Source of the DNA: DUEN01 sp024277095 | GTDB taxonomy: Bacteria > Chloroflexota > Anaerolineae > DUEN01 | Direction: 5' to 3' | Length of the DNA stretch: 21,217 nucleotides | Assembly: GCA_024277095.1 (NCBI GenBank) | Contig: JAJRVX010000198.1 | Coordinates: 1-21,217 of the forward strand | Shown: positions 13,003 to 20,238 of the stretch, in pieces | Layout of the letters: each line of letters opens with the position of its first letter | Position numbering within the stretch: position 1 is the stretch's first letter | The notes under the pieces: model-generated | The model's input: only the letters and a program-made list of their open reading frames with translations | Databases searched by the model: none | What the model was told of the DNA's origin: nothing | Made by a program: the position numbers and the translations under genes

Positions 13003-14859
13003 ATGACCCTGTTGTCCCTGGGATTGATTCGTGGGCTGATCGCCGGGCTGGTCGGCACCGGGGCGGGGATGGCGCTCGCCATGCTGGTGCGGATCCTGGT
13101 GGGCCGCCCGGCCTGGGAGGTGGCTCCCGTGACGGCCATCGGGGCCATCGTCGGCGTTCTGGCCTTTCTGGCCGGCGTGGGAGCCTTCAGCGATTGGTGG
13201 CGATGGGGCCGGGGCCAGGAGGCAGGCGATCCGCCGCATCCCGCCCATGATGCCCCGCAGTGGCCTCGCTACTTCAACTTCGACACCAGCCACAAGGTGA
13301 TCGGCATCCAGTACACGGTCACGGCCGTCTTGCTCCTGCTGGTGGCGGGATCGCTGGCGTTGGTGATGCGGATCGAGCTGTCCCGCTCCGGCATGCAACT
13401 GTTGTCCCCGGATGCTTACAATCACATCATGGGGGTGCATGGCATCGTCATGATCGCCGCCATCCTGCTGGGGATCAGCGGCCTGGCCAACTATCTGGTG
13501 CCGCTGATGATCGGCGCGTCGGACATGGCGTTTCCCAGGCTCAACGCCTTCGCCTATTGGGTGACGCCGCCGGGGGCGATCCTGGTGCTGGCCAGCCTCT
13601 TCACGGGCGGGTTCGATACCGGGTGGACGGGCTATCCTCCCCTGGGCTCCATCGCCCCCTTGGGGGCTCAGTTCTTCTACATGGGCGTCTTCATCATCGG
13701 GCTTTCCTCCATCCTCGGGTCGGTGAACGTGCTCACCACCATCTTCAAGATGCGGGCGCCGGGGATGAGCCTCTTCCGCATGCCGATCTTCGTGTGGGGG
13801 ATCCTGGCCACCTCCATCATCCAGCTGGTCGCCACGCAGTTCATCGGCACCTCCTTCCTCATGGTCCTGCTGGAGCGCCTGTTAGGCATGGGGTTCTTCG
13901 ATCCGGCCAAGGGCGGCGATGTGGTGCTCTTCCAGCACATCTTCTGGTTCTATTCTCACCCGGCGGTGTACATCTTCGTCCTCCCCGGCCTGGGCATCAT
14001 CAGCGAGCTGTTGCCCGTCTTCGCCCGCAAGCCCCTCTTCGGCTATAAGGCCATCGCGCTCTCCAGCATGGCGATCGCCATCATGGGCTTTCTGGTGTGG
14101 GCGCATCACATGTTCACCGTGGGCCTGGGGACCGCGCCCAGCGTGGCCTTCATGTTCTCCACCCTCTTCGTGGCCGTGCCCACGGGGGTCAAGTTCTTCA
14201 ACTGGCTGGCCACCATCTGGGGGGGCAAGTTGAGCTTCGAGACGCCCATGCTCTTCGTCCTGGGGGCCTTCGTGATCTTCCTGATCGGCGGGTTGACCGG
14301 GCCTTTCCTGGGGTCCGTGCCGGTCGATCTGCACCTGCACGATACGTACTGGGTGGTGGCGCACTTCCATCACACCATGTTCGGCGGGTTCGTGTATCCC
14401 TTCCTGGCCGCCGTCTACTATTGGTTCCCCAAAGTGACCGGCCGCTGGTACAGCGAGCGGTTGGGCAAGCTCCACTTCTGGGTGATGACCGTGGGGTTCT
14501 TCGTGGTCACGACGACCATGTTCCGGTTGGGGATTCTGGGGATGCGGCGTCGCATCGCGGACTACGATCCGGCCCTGGGCTTTGATCGGTGGCAGATGGT
14601 GACCACCATCGGTGGTTACCTGGTGGGGCTGGGCATGTTAATCTTCGTCGTGAACATCGTGCGCGGCGCGGTGGCGGGCAGGCGGGCGCCGGCGAACCCG
14701 TGGCGCTCCCGGTCGCTGGAGTGGCAGGTCTCGTCCCCGCCGCCGGAGGAGAACTTCCCGGTGCCGCCGGTGGTCGTCGGCGGCCCGTACGAGTACGGCG
14801 TGCCCGGCTCGGTCTACGTGCAGGTGAGGTCGGGGGCCGTGTCCGAGGCGACGGCATAA
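13003..14859 (+). CDS. ctaD: Cytochrome c oxidase subunit I, A2-type heme-copper oxidase
   Basis: This 618-residue, multi-spanning catalytic subunit reduces O2 to water and pumps protons. Ligands are His146 (heme a, GVHG), His319 in YSHPAVY with Tyr323 as the cross-linked tyrosine, His368-His369 (CuB, WAHH), His454 (heme a3) and His456 (heme a) in VVAHFHH. The D-channel residues Asn163, Asp174 and Asn181 are present, as are the K-channel residues Thr394 and Lys397. The glutamate of A1 enzymes (HPEVY) is replaced: the sequence YSHPAVY with Tyr317-Ser318 marks the A2 subgroup. An extra N-terminal segment of about 60 residues precedes the standard core. The ATG at 13003 is chosen because GGAGGAGGG stands just upstream; the frame also opens at a GTG at 12907 without a ribosome binding site. 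About 100 bases separate it from ctaC. Confidence 0.96.
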   Translation: MTLLSLGLIRGLIAGLVGTGAGMALAMLVRILVGRPAWEVAPVTAIGAIVGVLAFLAGVGAFSDWWRWGRGQEAGDPPHPAHDAPQWPRYFNFDTSHKVIGIQYTVTAVLLLLVAGSLALVMRIELSRSGMQLLSPDAYNHIMGVHGIVMIAAILLGISGLANYLVPLMIGASDMAFPRLNAFAYWVTPPGAILVLASLFTGGFDTGWTGYPPLGSIAPLGAQFFYMGVFIIGLSSILGSVNVLTTIFKMRAPGMSLFRMPIFVWGILATSIIQLVATQFIGTSFLMVLLERLLGMGFFDPAKGGDVVLFQHIFWFYSHPAVYIFVLPGLGIISELLPVFARKPLFGYKAIALSSMAIAIMGFLVWAHHMFTVGLGTAPSVAFMFSTLFVAVPTGVKFFNWLATIWGGKLSFETPMLFVLGAFVIFLIGGLTGPFLGSVPVDLHLHDTYWVVAHFHHTMFGGFVYPFLAAVYYWFPKVTGRWYSERLGKLHFWVMTVGFFVVTTTMFRLGILGMRRRIADYDPALGFDRWQMVTTIGGYLVGLGMLIFVVNIVRGAVAGRRAPANPWRSRSLEWQVSSPPPEENFPVPPVVVGGPYEYGVPGSVYVQVRSGAVSEATA

Positions 14860-14871
14860 GGAGGGTGTCCG

Positions 14872-15228
14872 ATGGTCAATGTCTCCCTGGCGAGTCTGGT
14901 GTTGATGGGGCTATCGCTGCTGGTGGGGGCGTTCGTGTTCGCCCTCGGCCTGGCCCTGGCCCGCGTCGTGGAGGTGGAGGAGGTGCCCGTGCAGGAGGCG
15001 GAGCCGTTGGATCCGGAGCTGGCGCGCAGGCGGGATATCGCTTATCGCACAGGCCTTTTCACTTTGATCAGCCTGGCCGCATTGACGGCCGTGGAGTACG
15101 GCGTGGCGATGGGGGTGCGGGGCGGCACGCTTCCCTATCTGATCGTCATCGCGCTGGCGAAGGCCTGGCTGATCGTCCAGTACTTCATGCATGTCTCGCA
15201 GTTGTGGCGGGAGGAGGGGCACGGATGA
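14872..15228 (+). CDS. ctaF: Cytochrome c oxidase subunit IV (prokaryotic COX4 type)
   Basis: This 118-residue protein has three membrane segments, at about residues 5-31, 60-78 and 86-107. The pattern at the end (LPYLIVIALAKAWLIVQYFM, then HVSQLW) is characteristic of the prokaryotic cytochrome c oxidase subunit IV family, small subunits that stabilise the core of caa3 and related oxidases. A charged loop rich in Glu (VEVEEVPVQEAEPLDPE) joins the first two helices. AGGAGG stands seven bases before the ATG. The stop overlaps the subunit III start in an ATGA, as usual for a tightly coupled oxidase operon. Compared with typical members it has an extra N-terminal helix and loop. Confidence 0.85.
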   Translation: MVNVSLASLVLMGLSLLVGAFVFALGLALARVVEVEEVPVQEAEPLDPELARRRDIAYRTGLFTLISLAALTAVEYGVAMGVRGGTLPYLIVIALAKAWLIVQYFMHVSQLWREEGHG

Positions 15229-15794
15229 GCGTCATCACGACGGCACAGGCGCGTCGTAGCCGCCTGGCCATCAACCGGCTGGGACTGTGGTTGTTCTTCA
15301 TCTCGGAGAGCATGATCTTCCTGATCCTGCTGATCACCCGGTTCTACCTGTTCGGGACGGATCGCCCCGAGGAGCTGAACCAATCTCTGGGGTTGATCGT
15401 CACCGTGATCCTGTTGCTGAGCAGCCTCACGGCCTATCGGGCTGAGGTGGCCATCGCCCATGGGGACCGGGAGGGCTTCCTTCAGAACCTGCTGTTCACC
15501 ATCATCCTGGGGTCGCTGTTCCTGGTGGGGGTGGTGGGGTTCGAATGGCCGGAGGCCCCGCATGCGGGGATCGTCCCGCAGGAGGGGTTCGGGATCGCCT
15601 TTTTCTCCATGACCGGGATGCACGCCTTTCACGTGTTGAGCGGCGTGTTGCTTCTCCTGGTGGTGTATCTGAACGGGAGGCGGGGGGCGTACTCCCCGGA
15701 GAGCTACTGGGGGGTGGAGGCCAGCGTCAAGTATTGGCACTTTGTGGATGTGGTGTGGGTGTTCTTCTACCCGGCCCTGTATCTGATCGGCTGA
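15225..15794 (+). CDS. ctaE: Cytochrome c oxidase subunit III
   Basis: This 189-residue protein has five membrane segments and lacks the first two helices of the long form, as is common in bacteria. Family signatures are LGLWLFFISESMIFLILL with the conserved Glu28, GMHAFHVLSGVLLLLVV, and the C-terminal WHFVDVVWVFFYPALYL. Subunit III stabilises subunit I and feeds protons to the D-channel. The ATG at 15225 overlaps the stop of the subunit IV gene and is preceded by GGGAGGAGGGG, which fixes the start. The frame is open far upstream inside ctaD, but that extension is an artefact of GC-rich codon use. The gene ends one base before the duplicated 5' fragment of ctaG. Confidence 0.95.
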   Translation: MSVITTAQARRSRLAINRLGLWLFFISESMIFLILLITRFYLFGTDRPEELNQSLGLIVTVILLLSSLTAYRAEVAIAHGDREGFLQNLLFTIILGSLFLVGVVGFEWPEAPHAGIVPQEGFGIAFFSMTGMHAFHVLSGVLLLLVVYLNGRRGAYSPESYWGVEASVKYWHFVDVVWVFFYPALYLIG

Positions 15795-15823
15795 GATGGA
15801 TTCGGTTCTGCGTGACTGGTTGT

Positions 15824-15919
15824 GGAGCCGTAGAGCGGCTTTCCATAGCTGCCCAGACCCCAGGCGAAGGGCCGGTATGGAAACCTGCCCTCCTACTGAT
15901 CGGTCGAGGCGCTGGTCGG
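15824..15919 (+). repeat. Hairpin-forming direct repeat, copy 1
   Basis: About 96 bases beginning GGAGCCGTAGAGCGG and ending GAGGCGCTGGTCGG. They are nearly identical to copy 2 at 15942-16035, with one base change in the first 75 and a small length difference near the end. It contains an 8-bp inverted repeat TTTCCATA (15840-15847) / TATGGAAA (15876-15883), so the transcript should form a hairpin. No other copy is seen in this window. Confidence 0.85.
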
Positions 15920-15935
15920 GGGGCAGCTATGCCCC
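15920..15935 (+). repeat. Short hairpin between the two direct repeats
   Basis: A perfect 6-bp stem GGGGCA (15920-15925) and TGCCCC (15930-15935) with the loop GCTA lies in the spacer between the two repeats, giving the insert three hairpins in a row. Confidence 0.6.
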
Positions 15936-15941
15936 AGACAA

Positions 15942-16035
15942 GGAGCCGTAGAGCGGCTTTCCATAGCCGCCCAGACCCCAGGCGAAGGGCCGGTATGGAA
16001 ACCTGCCCTCCTACTGAGGCTGAGGCGCTGGTCGG
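15942..16035 (+). repeat. Hairpin-forming direct repeat, copy 2
   Basis: This second copy of the ~95-base repeat lies 118 bases downstream of the first in the same orientation. Its inverted repeat TTTCCATA (15958-15965) / TATGGAAA (15994-16001) is intact. It ends about 25 bases before the functional ctaG start. Confidence 0.85.
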
Positions 16036-16060
16036 AGATCTGCACTTCACGCGGGGGATG

Positions 16061-16930
16061 ATGGATCCGGTTCTGCGTGACTGGCTATGGGGATGGGAGT
16101 GGCGGCCGGAGGTCGTCCTGACCCTGGCGGCGCTGGGCGCCGTGTACGTTCGGGGATGGTGGCACCTTCGCCGACGGGGGCATCGGCACCTGGCCGGCGG
16201 CTGGCGGCTGGCGGCGTACCTGGCGGGCCTGTCCGCGCTGGCGGTGGCGTTGCTCTCGCCCATCGACGCCCTTCAGGCGTTGCTCTTCCTCATGCACATG
16301 GTGCAGCATGAGCTGTTGATGATGGTGGCGGCGCCGCTCCTGCTATTGGCGGAGCCCTTCCCTATCCTGCTTTGGGGGTTGCCGCCGGGCGTGCGCCGGG
16401 CCGTGGGCGATCTCCTGGCGCGGGGCGGCCTCTTGCGCCTGGCTCTGGCACGGCTGGCGACGCCCTGGTTGTCCTGGGCGGCCTATGTGGTCACGCTGTG
16501 GGTCTGGCACGCGCCGGCGGCCTACGATGCCTCGCTTCGCAACGAGTGGATTCACGATCTGGAGCACATGACCTTCTTCTGGTCGGCGATGCTGTTCTGG
16601 TGGCACGTGGTGGGGGCCGCCCCTCGCATTCACGGCTTCCACGGCTACGGCGTGCGCATCGCATACGTGCTGGCGGCGCTGGCCCAGAACGAGGTGCTGG
16701 GCGCCAGCATCACCTTCGCCCGCCGCCCCCTGTATGCGTACTACACCACTGTGCCCCGGCTGTGGGGGCTGTCCGTGATGGACGATCAGATGCTGGGCGG
16801 CGAGGTGATGTGGATCGCGGGAGGGATGATGTACGTCCTGGCGGCTCTCATCCTGTTGGCCCGTTTTCTGGCCTGGGAGGAGAGGCGGACGGAGCGTCAG
16901 ATCGCAACGGATATAGGAGTGTTGCCATGA
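16061..16930 (+). CDS. ctaG: CtaG, caa3-type oxidase assembly protein
   Basis: This 289-residue polytopic membrane protein belongs to the Caa3_CtaG family, required for formation of active caa3 oxidase in Bacillus and unrelated to the Cox11-type CtaG. About seven membrane segments are visible. Typical conserved parts are LLSPIDALQALLFLMHMVQH, AEPFPILLWGLP, TLWVWHAPAAYDASLRN, LEHMTFFWSAMLFWWHV and DQMLGGEVMWI, with many membrane histidines that could bind copper. The start is ATG at 16061 (or 16058, directly before); both have only a weak GGGGG upstream. The open frame continues upstream through the inserted repeat, with further ATGs at 15929 and 15995, but family-like sequence begins at MDPVLRDWLW. 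The stop overlaps the ctaA start in ATGA. The insertion has separated this start from ctaE and removed the former close coupling. Confidence 0.9.
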   Translation: MDPVLRDWLWGWEWRPEVVLTLAALGAVYVRGWWHLRRRGHRHLAGGWRLAAYLAGLSALAVALLSPIDALQALLFLMHMVQHELLMMVAAPLLLLAEPFPILLWGLPPGVRRAVGDLLARGGLLRLALARLATPWLSWAAYVVTLWVWHAPAAYDASLRNEWIHDLEHMTFFWSAMLFWWHVVGAAPRIHGFHGYGVRIAYVLAALAQNEVLGASITFARRPLYAYYTTVPRLWGLSVMDDQMLGGEVMWIAGGMMYVLAALILLARFLAWEERRTERQIATDIGVLP

Positions 16931-17358
16931 GGAAAGTTCGCATACTGGCTCTGGCGGCGACCTTGAGCGCCGTGTTGACCGCCGTCATGGGGAGTTATGT
17001 GCGCGGCATGGGGGCCGGGCTGGCCTGTCCTGACTGGCCGCTGTGCCACGGGAAGATCATCCCGCCATTGGAGGGGGCCATCCTCCTGGAGTGGACCCAT
17101 CGTCTGATCGCTTTGGTGGTCATCCTGTTGGTGTCGAGCATCTTGATCCTCACGTGGCGCTATCGCGTGCGGGAGCGCTTCTGGGCGCTGCTGGCTTTCC
17201 TGCTGCTGCTGGGGCAGGCGATCCTGGGCGGGCTCACCGTCCTCATGCGCCTGCATCCCGTCGTCGTGGCCCTGCATCAGGGGATGGCGTTGGTGTTCTT
17301 CGGCAGCCTGGTGGTGATCGCCGCCCGGGCACCCCGGCTGGCATCGGAGACCACGTGA
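16927..17358 (+). CDS. ctaA: Half-size heme A synthase (CtaA/COX15 family, four helices)
   Basis: CtaA oxidises the C8 methyl group of heme O to make heme A. Usual bacterial CtaA proteins are about 300 residues with eight helices in two homologous halves. This one has only 143 residues and four helices and corresponds to a single half. It keeps the key features of the catalytic half: an extracytoplasmic cysteine pair Cys34/Cys40 (ACPDWPLCHG), Glu55 and His58 in LLEWTHRLIA, and His117 in VALHQGMA. Compact four-helix CtaA proteins are known in archaea such as Aeropyrum pernix and are thought to dimerise. The sequence ends cleanly and the next gene starts at its stop (TGATG), so truncation by mutation is unlikely. 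It is coupled to ctaG by an ATGA overlap. Confidence 0.85.
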   Translation: MRKVRILALAATLSAVLTAVMGSYVRGMGAGLACPDWPLCHGKIIPPLEGAILLEWTHRLIALVVILLVSSILILTWRYRVRERFWALLAFLLLLGQAILGGLTVLMRLHPVVVALHQGMALVFFGSLVVIAARAPRLASETT

Positions 17359-17810
17359 TGGCGGAGGCTGTGGCAGGGGCCGGCATCGATGTCTCCGATT
17401 TGCCGGCCGTCAACGCCGCGCTGAACGGGGTGAGCGCGATCCTGCTCGCCGTCGGCTTCTACTTCATCCGGCGAGGACAGCGGAGGCGTCATCGGGCCTT
17501 CATGCTGGCTGCCTTCGGCACGTCCACCCTGTTCTTGATCTCCTATCTGGTCTACCACGCCGGTGCGGGCTCGGTCTCCTTCCAGGGGCAGGGATGGGTG
17601 CGGCCGTTGTACTTTCTGATCCTCTTCACCCACGTGGTCCTGGCCGCGATCATCGTCCCGCTGGCGTTGGTGACGCTGGTGTGGGCCGGTCGGGGGAGAT
17701 TCTCCCGCCATCGCCGCATCGCCCGCTGGACGTTGCCGGTGTGGTGGTACGTGTCCGTCACCGGCGTGCTCGTCTACCTGATGCTGTATCATCTCTTCCC
17801 TTCGACGTGA
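17358..17810 (+). CDS. DUF420 membrane protein, oxidase-associated
   Basis: This 150-residue protein has four membrane segments and the full signature of the DUF420 family: DLPAVNAALNGVSAILL, HRAFMLAAFGTSTLFLISYL, YHAGAGSVSFQGQG, FTHVVLAAIIVPLALVTL, RHRRIARWTLPVWWYVSVTG. Conserved histidines at residues 45, 67, 92, 118 and 145 could bind heme or metal. DUF420 genes commonly lie near ctaB/ctaG, and the Staphylococcus aureus member CtaM is, to my knowledge, needed for aa3 oxidase function, so an assembly role is likely. The ATG at 17358 shares one base with the ctaA stop. The frame is open upstream inside ctaA, but no family sequence lies there. Confidence 0.88.
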   Translation: MAEAVAGAGIDVSDLPAVNAALNGVSAILLAVGFYFIRRGQRRRHRAFMLAAFGTSTLFLISYLVYHAGAGSVSFQGQGWVRPLYFLILFTHVVLAAIIVPLALVTLVWAGRGRFSRHRRIARWTLPVWWYVSVTGVLVYLMLYHLFPST

Positions 17811-17862
17811 GGCGGCGCGAGGGGGTCGTGGCCGGAAGGGCCGCGGGCATACGGAGGGATCG

Positions 17863-18822
17863 GTGAGTTCCTATCCGACGGAGCTTCACGATGCGCCCCC
17901 GACCGGGGCGTTGAAATGGGGTGGAGCGTTGGCGTCCACCTCCTGGCGGGATGTGCGCGAGCTCGGGCGCACCCTGGCGGTGCTCTTCAAGCTGCGGATC
18001 GTGACGCTGTTGTTGTTCTCCGCGGCGGCGGGGCTCTTCCTGGGCGCCGGGGGATGGCCTGGCCCGGGACCGCTCCTGTTGCTCCTGGTGACGGGCGGCG
18101 TGACGGCCGCCGGGGCCTCGGCTCTGAACGAGTATCTGGAGCGGGAGGCCGACGCCCGCATGTGGCGCACCCGGCAGCGCCCGCTGGTGGCAGGCACCCT
18201 GTCCCGGACGGCCTGGGTTCCCGTGCTGGGCATGGCGATGATCTCGATCCCGGCGTTGGCGGTGCTTCCCGGCAACCCGGCCCTGGCCTTCTTCCTGGCT
18301 GCGGGGGCGATCATCTACCTGGGCGTTTACACGATCTGGCTGAAGCCGCGTACGGTGTTGAACATCGTGATCGGCGGCGCGGCCGGGAGCTGCGCGGTGC
18401 TCAGCGGTGGCGCCGTCGTCGGGGCCTGGACGGACCCAGGGGTGCTCGGCCTGGCCGCCGTGGTCTTCTTCTGGACGCCCATTCACTTCTGGAGCCTGGC
18501 GCTGGTCTACCGGGAGGACTACGCCCGGGCCGGAGTGCCCATGTTGCCGGTGGAGACGACGCCGCGCCGGGCGGCCTTCTGGGGGGCGGTGCACGGGCTG
18601 GTGGCCGGTATGATCGGGGTGATGCTGGCGCGCCATCCGGCGTTGGGGCCCCTCTACCTGGCGCTCACGTCCACGGTGACCCTGTACCTTCTGGCCCAGG
18701 GGGTGAGGCTGGTCGTACATCCTTCCAGACGCTGGGCCTGGCGTCTGTTCCATGCGTCGAACCTCTATCTGGCCGTGGTGTTGTTCGCGATCTCCCTGGA
18801 TACCCTCGTGCGATGGCCCTGA
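17863..18822 (+). CDS. ctaB: Heme O synthase (protoheme IX farnesyltransferase)
   Basis: This 319-residue polytopic prenyltransferase of the UbiA superfamily converts protoheme to heme O by adding a farnesyl group; CtaA then makes heme A. The first Asp-rich motif is NEYLEREADARMWRTRQRPL (residues 89-108, with Asn89 and Asp97 and the RTRxRP tail typical of CtaB). The second region reads VYREDYARAGVPMLPVE. About nine membrane segments are present. The start is GTG at 17863 with GGAGGG seven bases upstream. A 52-base gap separates it from the DUF420 gene, and the next gene starts only about ten bases after its TGA. With CtaA in the same operon, the whole heme A branch is encoded beside its user enzyme. 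Confidence 0.95.
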   Translation: MSSYPTELHDAPPTGALKWGGALASTSWRDVRELGRTLAVLFKLRIVTLLLFSAAAGLFLGAGGWPGPGPLLLLLVTGGVTAAGASALNEYLEREADARMWRTRQRPLVAGTLSRTAWVPVLGMAMISIPALAVLPGNPALAFFLAAGAIIYLGVYTIWLKPRTVLNIVIGGAAGSCAVLSGGAVVGAWTDPGVLGLAAVVFFWTPIHFWSLALVYREDYARAGVPMLPVETTPRRAAFWGAVHGLVAGMIGVMLARHPALGPLYLALTSTVTLYLLAQGVRLVVHPSRRWAWRLFHASNLYLAVVLFAISLDTLVRWP

Positions 18823-18832
18823 GGTGCGTGGA

Positions 18833-20230
18833 GTGGACTGGATAGCGGCGCCGGGAGTGGGGCGTTTCCTCAGGTGGCGGCACAGCCGCGTGACATTGCA
18901 GCTCCCCTCGATGCTGGTCGCCATGCTCATGGTGTGGGATGGGCTGACGGGCCCCTCGCTGGCGCCGAAGAACCTGGCGACGGTTCTGTCCTGGGTGCAC
19001 TATCGGGGCTGGCTGATCCTCGTTCTGCTGTTGGCGGGCAATTTCTTCTGCCTGGCGTGCCCTTTCATGTTGCCGCGCTCCCTAGCCCGCCGGCTCCTCC
19101 GTCCGACCCGCATGTGGCCCCGTCGGTTGCGCAACAAGTGGATCGCCGTGGCCCTGTTCGGGCTCCTCCTCTTCGCCTATGAGCTCCTGGATCTGTGGGC
19201 GACGCCCTGGTGGACGGCGTGGCTGATCGTGGCCTATTTTCTCGGCGCGCTGCTGGTCGATAGCCTTTTCCGGGGAGCCCCGTTCTGCAAGTACATCTGT
19301 CCCATCGGGCAGTTCAACTTCACGGCCGCGTTGATCTCGCCCCTGGAGGTGCGGGCGCGCGACCGCCGGATCTGCGCGGCCTGTCGTACCGTGGATTGCA
19401 TCCGGGGGCGCGAGGGACGGCGCGGGTGCGAGCTGTGGCTCTTCCAGGGGCGGAAGGTGGGGAACATGGATTGCACCTTCTGCCTGGATTGCGTGCACGC
19501 CTGCCCGTATGGGAACGTGGGGATCATCGCCCGGTTGCCCGGCAGCGAGCTCTGGGCGGACCTCTGGCGCTCCGGTGTGGGGCGCCTCTCCCGGCGGCCG
19601 GACCTGGCGGCGATGGCGGTCGTCTTCACCTTCGGCGCGCTCCTGAACGCGTTTGGCATGGTGCGCCCGATCTACGTGGTGGAGGCCCGGCTGGCCGACT
19701 GGCTGGGCGCTCGCACCGAGCTCCCCGTCCTGGGCGTGATCTTTGTCCTCGGCCTGGGGGTGGGGCCTGCCCTGTTGTTGGGCGCGGCCGGATGGCTCGC
19801 CCGGCGGTGGGGTGGGGGATGTGGGCCTCTGCTGTGGATCGTCACCCGGTACGCGTACGTGCTGATCCCGTTGGGTGTCGGCATGTGGGCCGCCCACTAT
19901 AGTTTCCATCTGCTCTCCGGGTTCTGGTCTTTTATCCCCGTCGTCCAGCGCCTGCTGAGCGATCTGGGATGGCCGGTGCTGGGGGCGCCGCGCTGGGGCC
20001 TGGGGCCGGTGCTGCCGATGGGCTGGCTGGATCCCGTGGAGATGGGCCTCCTGGGCCTGGGACTCGTGGGCTCGCTGCTGGCGGCCTATCGGATCGCGGC
20101 GGAGGATCGGCCGGATCGCCCCTGGCGGGCGTTTCTGCCCTGGGCGGCCCTGGCGGTGCTGGTGTGGGGGGCGGCCGTCTGGTTGATGGCGCAGCCGATG
20201 GAGATGCGCGGTATGCTCATGGCGGGGTGA
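18833..20230 (+). CDS. Polytopic 4Fe-4S membrane protein (NapH/NosR/CcoG-like) with Met-rich C-terminus
   Basis: This 465-residue membrane protein has about nine to ten hydrophobic segments around a cytoplasmic-type cysteine-rich region. It has CLACP (Cys73, Cys76), CKYICP (Cys152, Cys156), further cysteines at 181, 184, 189 and 199, and a classical 4Fe-4S motif CTFCLDCVHACP (Cys214, 217, 220, 224). The CxxxCP pattern recurs in NapH, NosR and CcoG, which handle electrons or copper at the membrane. Two histidines lie in a late helix (AAHYSFHLL, His355 and His359). The last residues (MAQPMEMRGMLMAG) hold five methionines in a Cu(I)-binding-like spacing. The start is taken as GTG at 18833 with GAGG eight bases upstream; GTG at 18824 is possible. 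A role in reducing copper for the oxidase is inferred by analogy with CcoG, not shown. Confidence 0.75.
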   Translation: MDWIAAPGVGRFLRWRHSRVTLQLPSMLVAMLMVWDGLTGPSLAPKNLATVLSWVHYRGWLILVLLLAGNFFCLACPFMLPRSLARRLLRPTRMWPRRLRNKWIAVALFGLLLFAYELLDLWATPWWTAWLIVAYFLGALLVDSLFRGAPFCKYICPIGQFNFTAALISPLEVRARDRRICAACRTVDCIRGREGRRGCELWLFQGRKVGNMDCTFCLDCVHACPYGNVGIIARLPGSELWADLWRSGVGRLSRRPDLAAMAVVFTFGALLNAFGMVRPIYVVEARLADWLGARTELPVLGVIFVLGLGVGPALLLGAAGWLARRWGGGCGPLLWIVTRYAYVLIPLGVGMWAAHYSFHLLSGFWSFIPVVQRLLSDLGWPVLGAPRWGLGPVLPMGWLDPVEMGLLGLGLVGSLLAAYRIAAEDRPDRPWRAFLPWAALAVLVWGAAVWLMAQPMEMRGMLMAG

Positions 20231-20238
20231 GGGGGGAG

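Larger units (their letters stand above)
15796..15951 (+). pseudogene. Orphaned 5' copy of the ctaG start running into the inserted repeat
   Basis: One base after the subunit III stop comes an ATG followed by codons for MDSVLRDWLW. This matches the true ctaG start at 16061 (MDPVLRDWLW) in 27 of 30 bases. After these ten codons the frame runs into the inserted repeat (SRRAAFHSC) and stops at a TAG at 15949-15951. The position directly after ctaE suggests this was the original ctaG start before the insertion. It is out of frame with the intact gene (offset 265 bases). Confidence 0.75.

Noticed and set aside
11767..13440. Antisense open frame of 557 codons across ctaC and the start of ctaD
   Set aside because: It is a shadow of GC-rich codon use in the real oxidase genes; the translation is rich in His, Pro, Arg and Gln with no family resemblance, and it covers the promoter region.
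15545..16057. ctaG starting far upstream at 15545 in an extended open frame
   Set aside because: This part overlaps ctaE and the inserted repeat; family-like CtaG sequence begins only at 16061.
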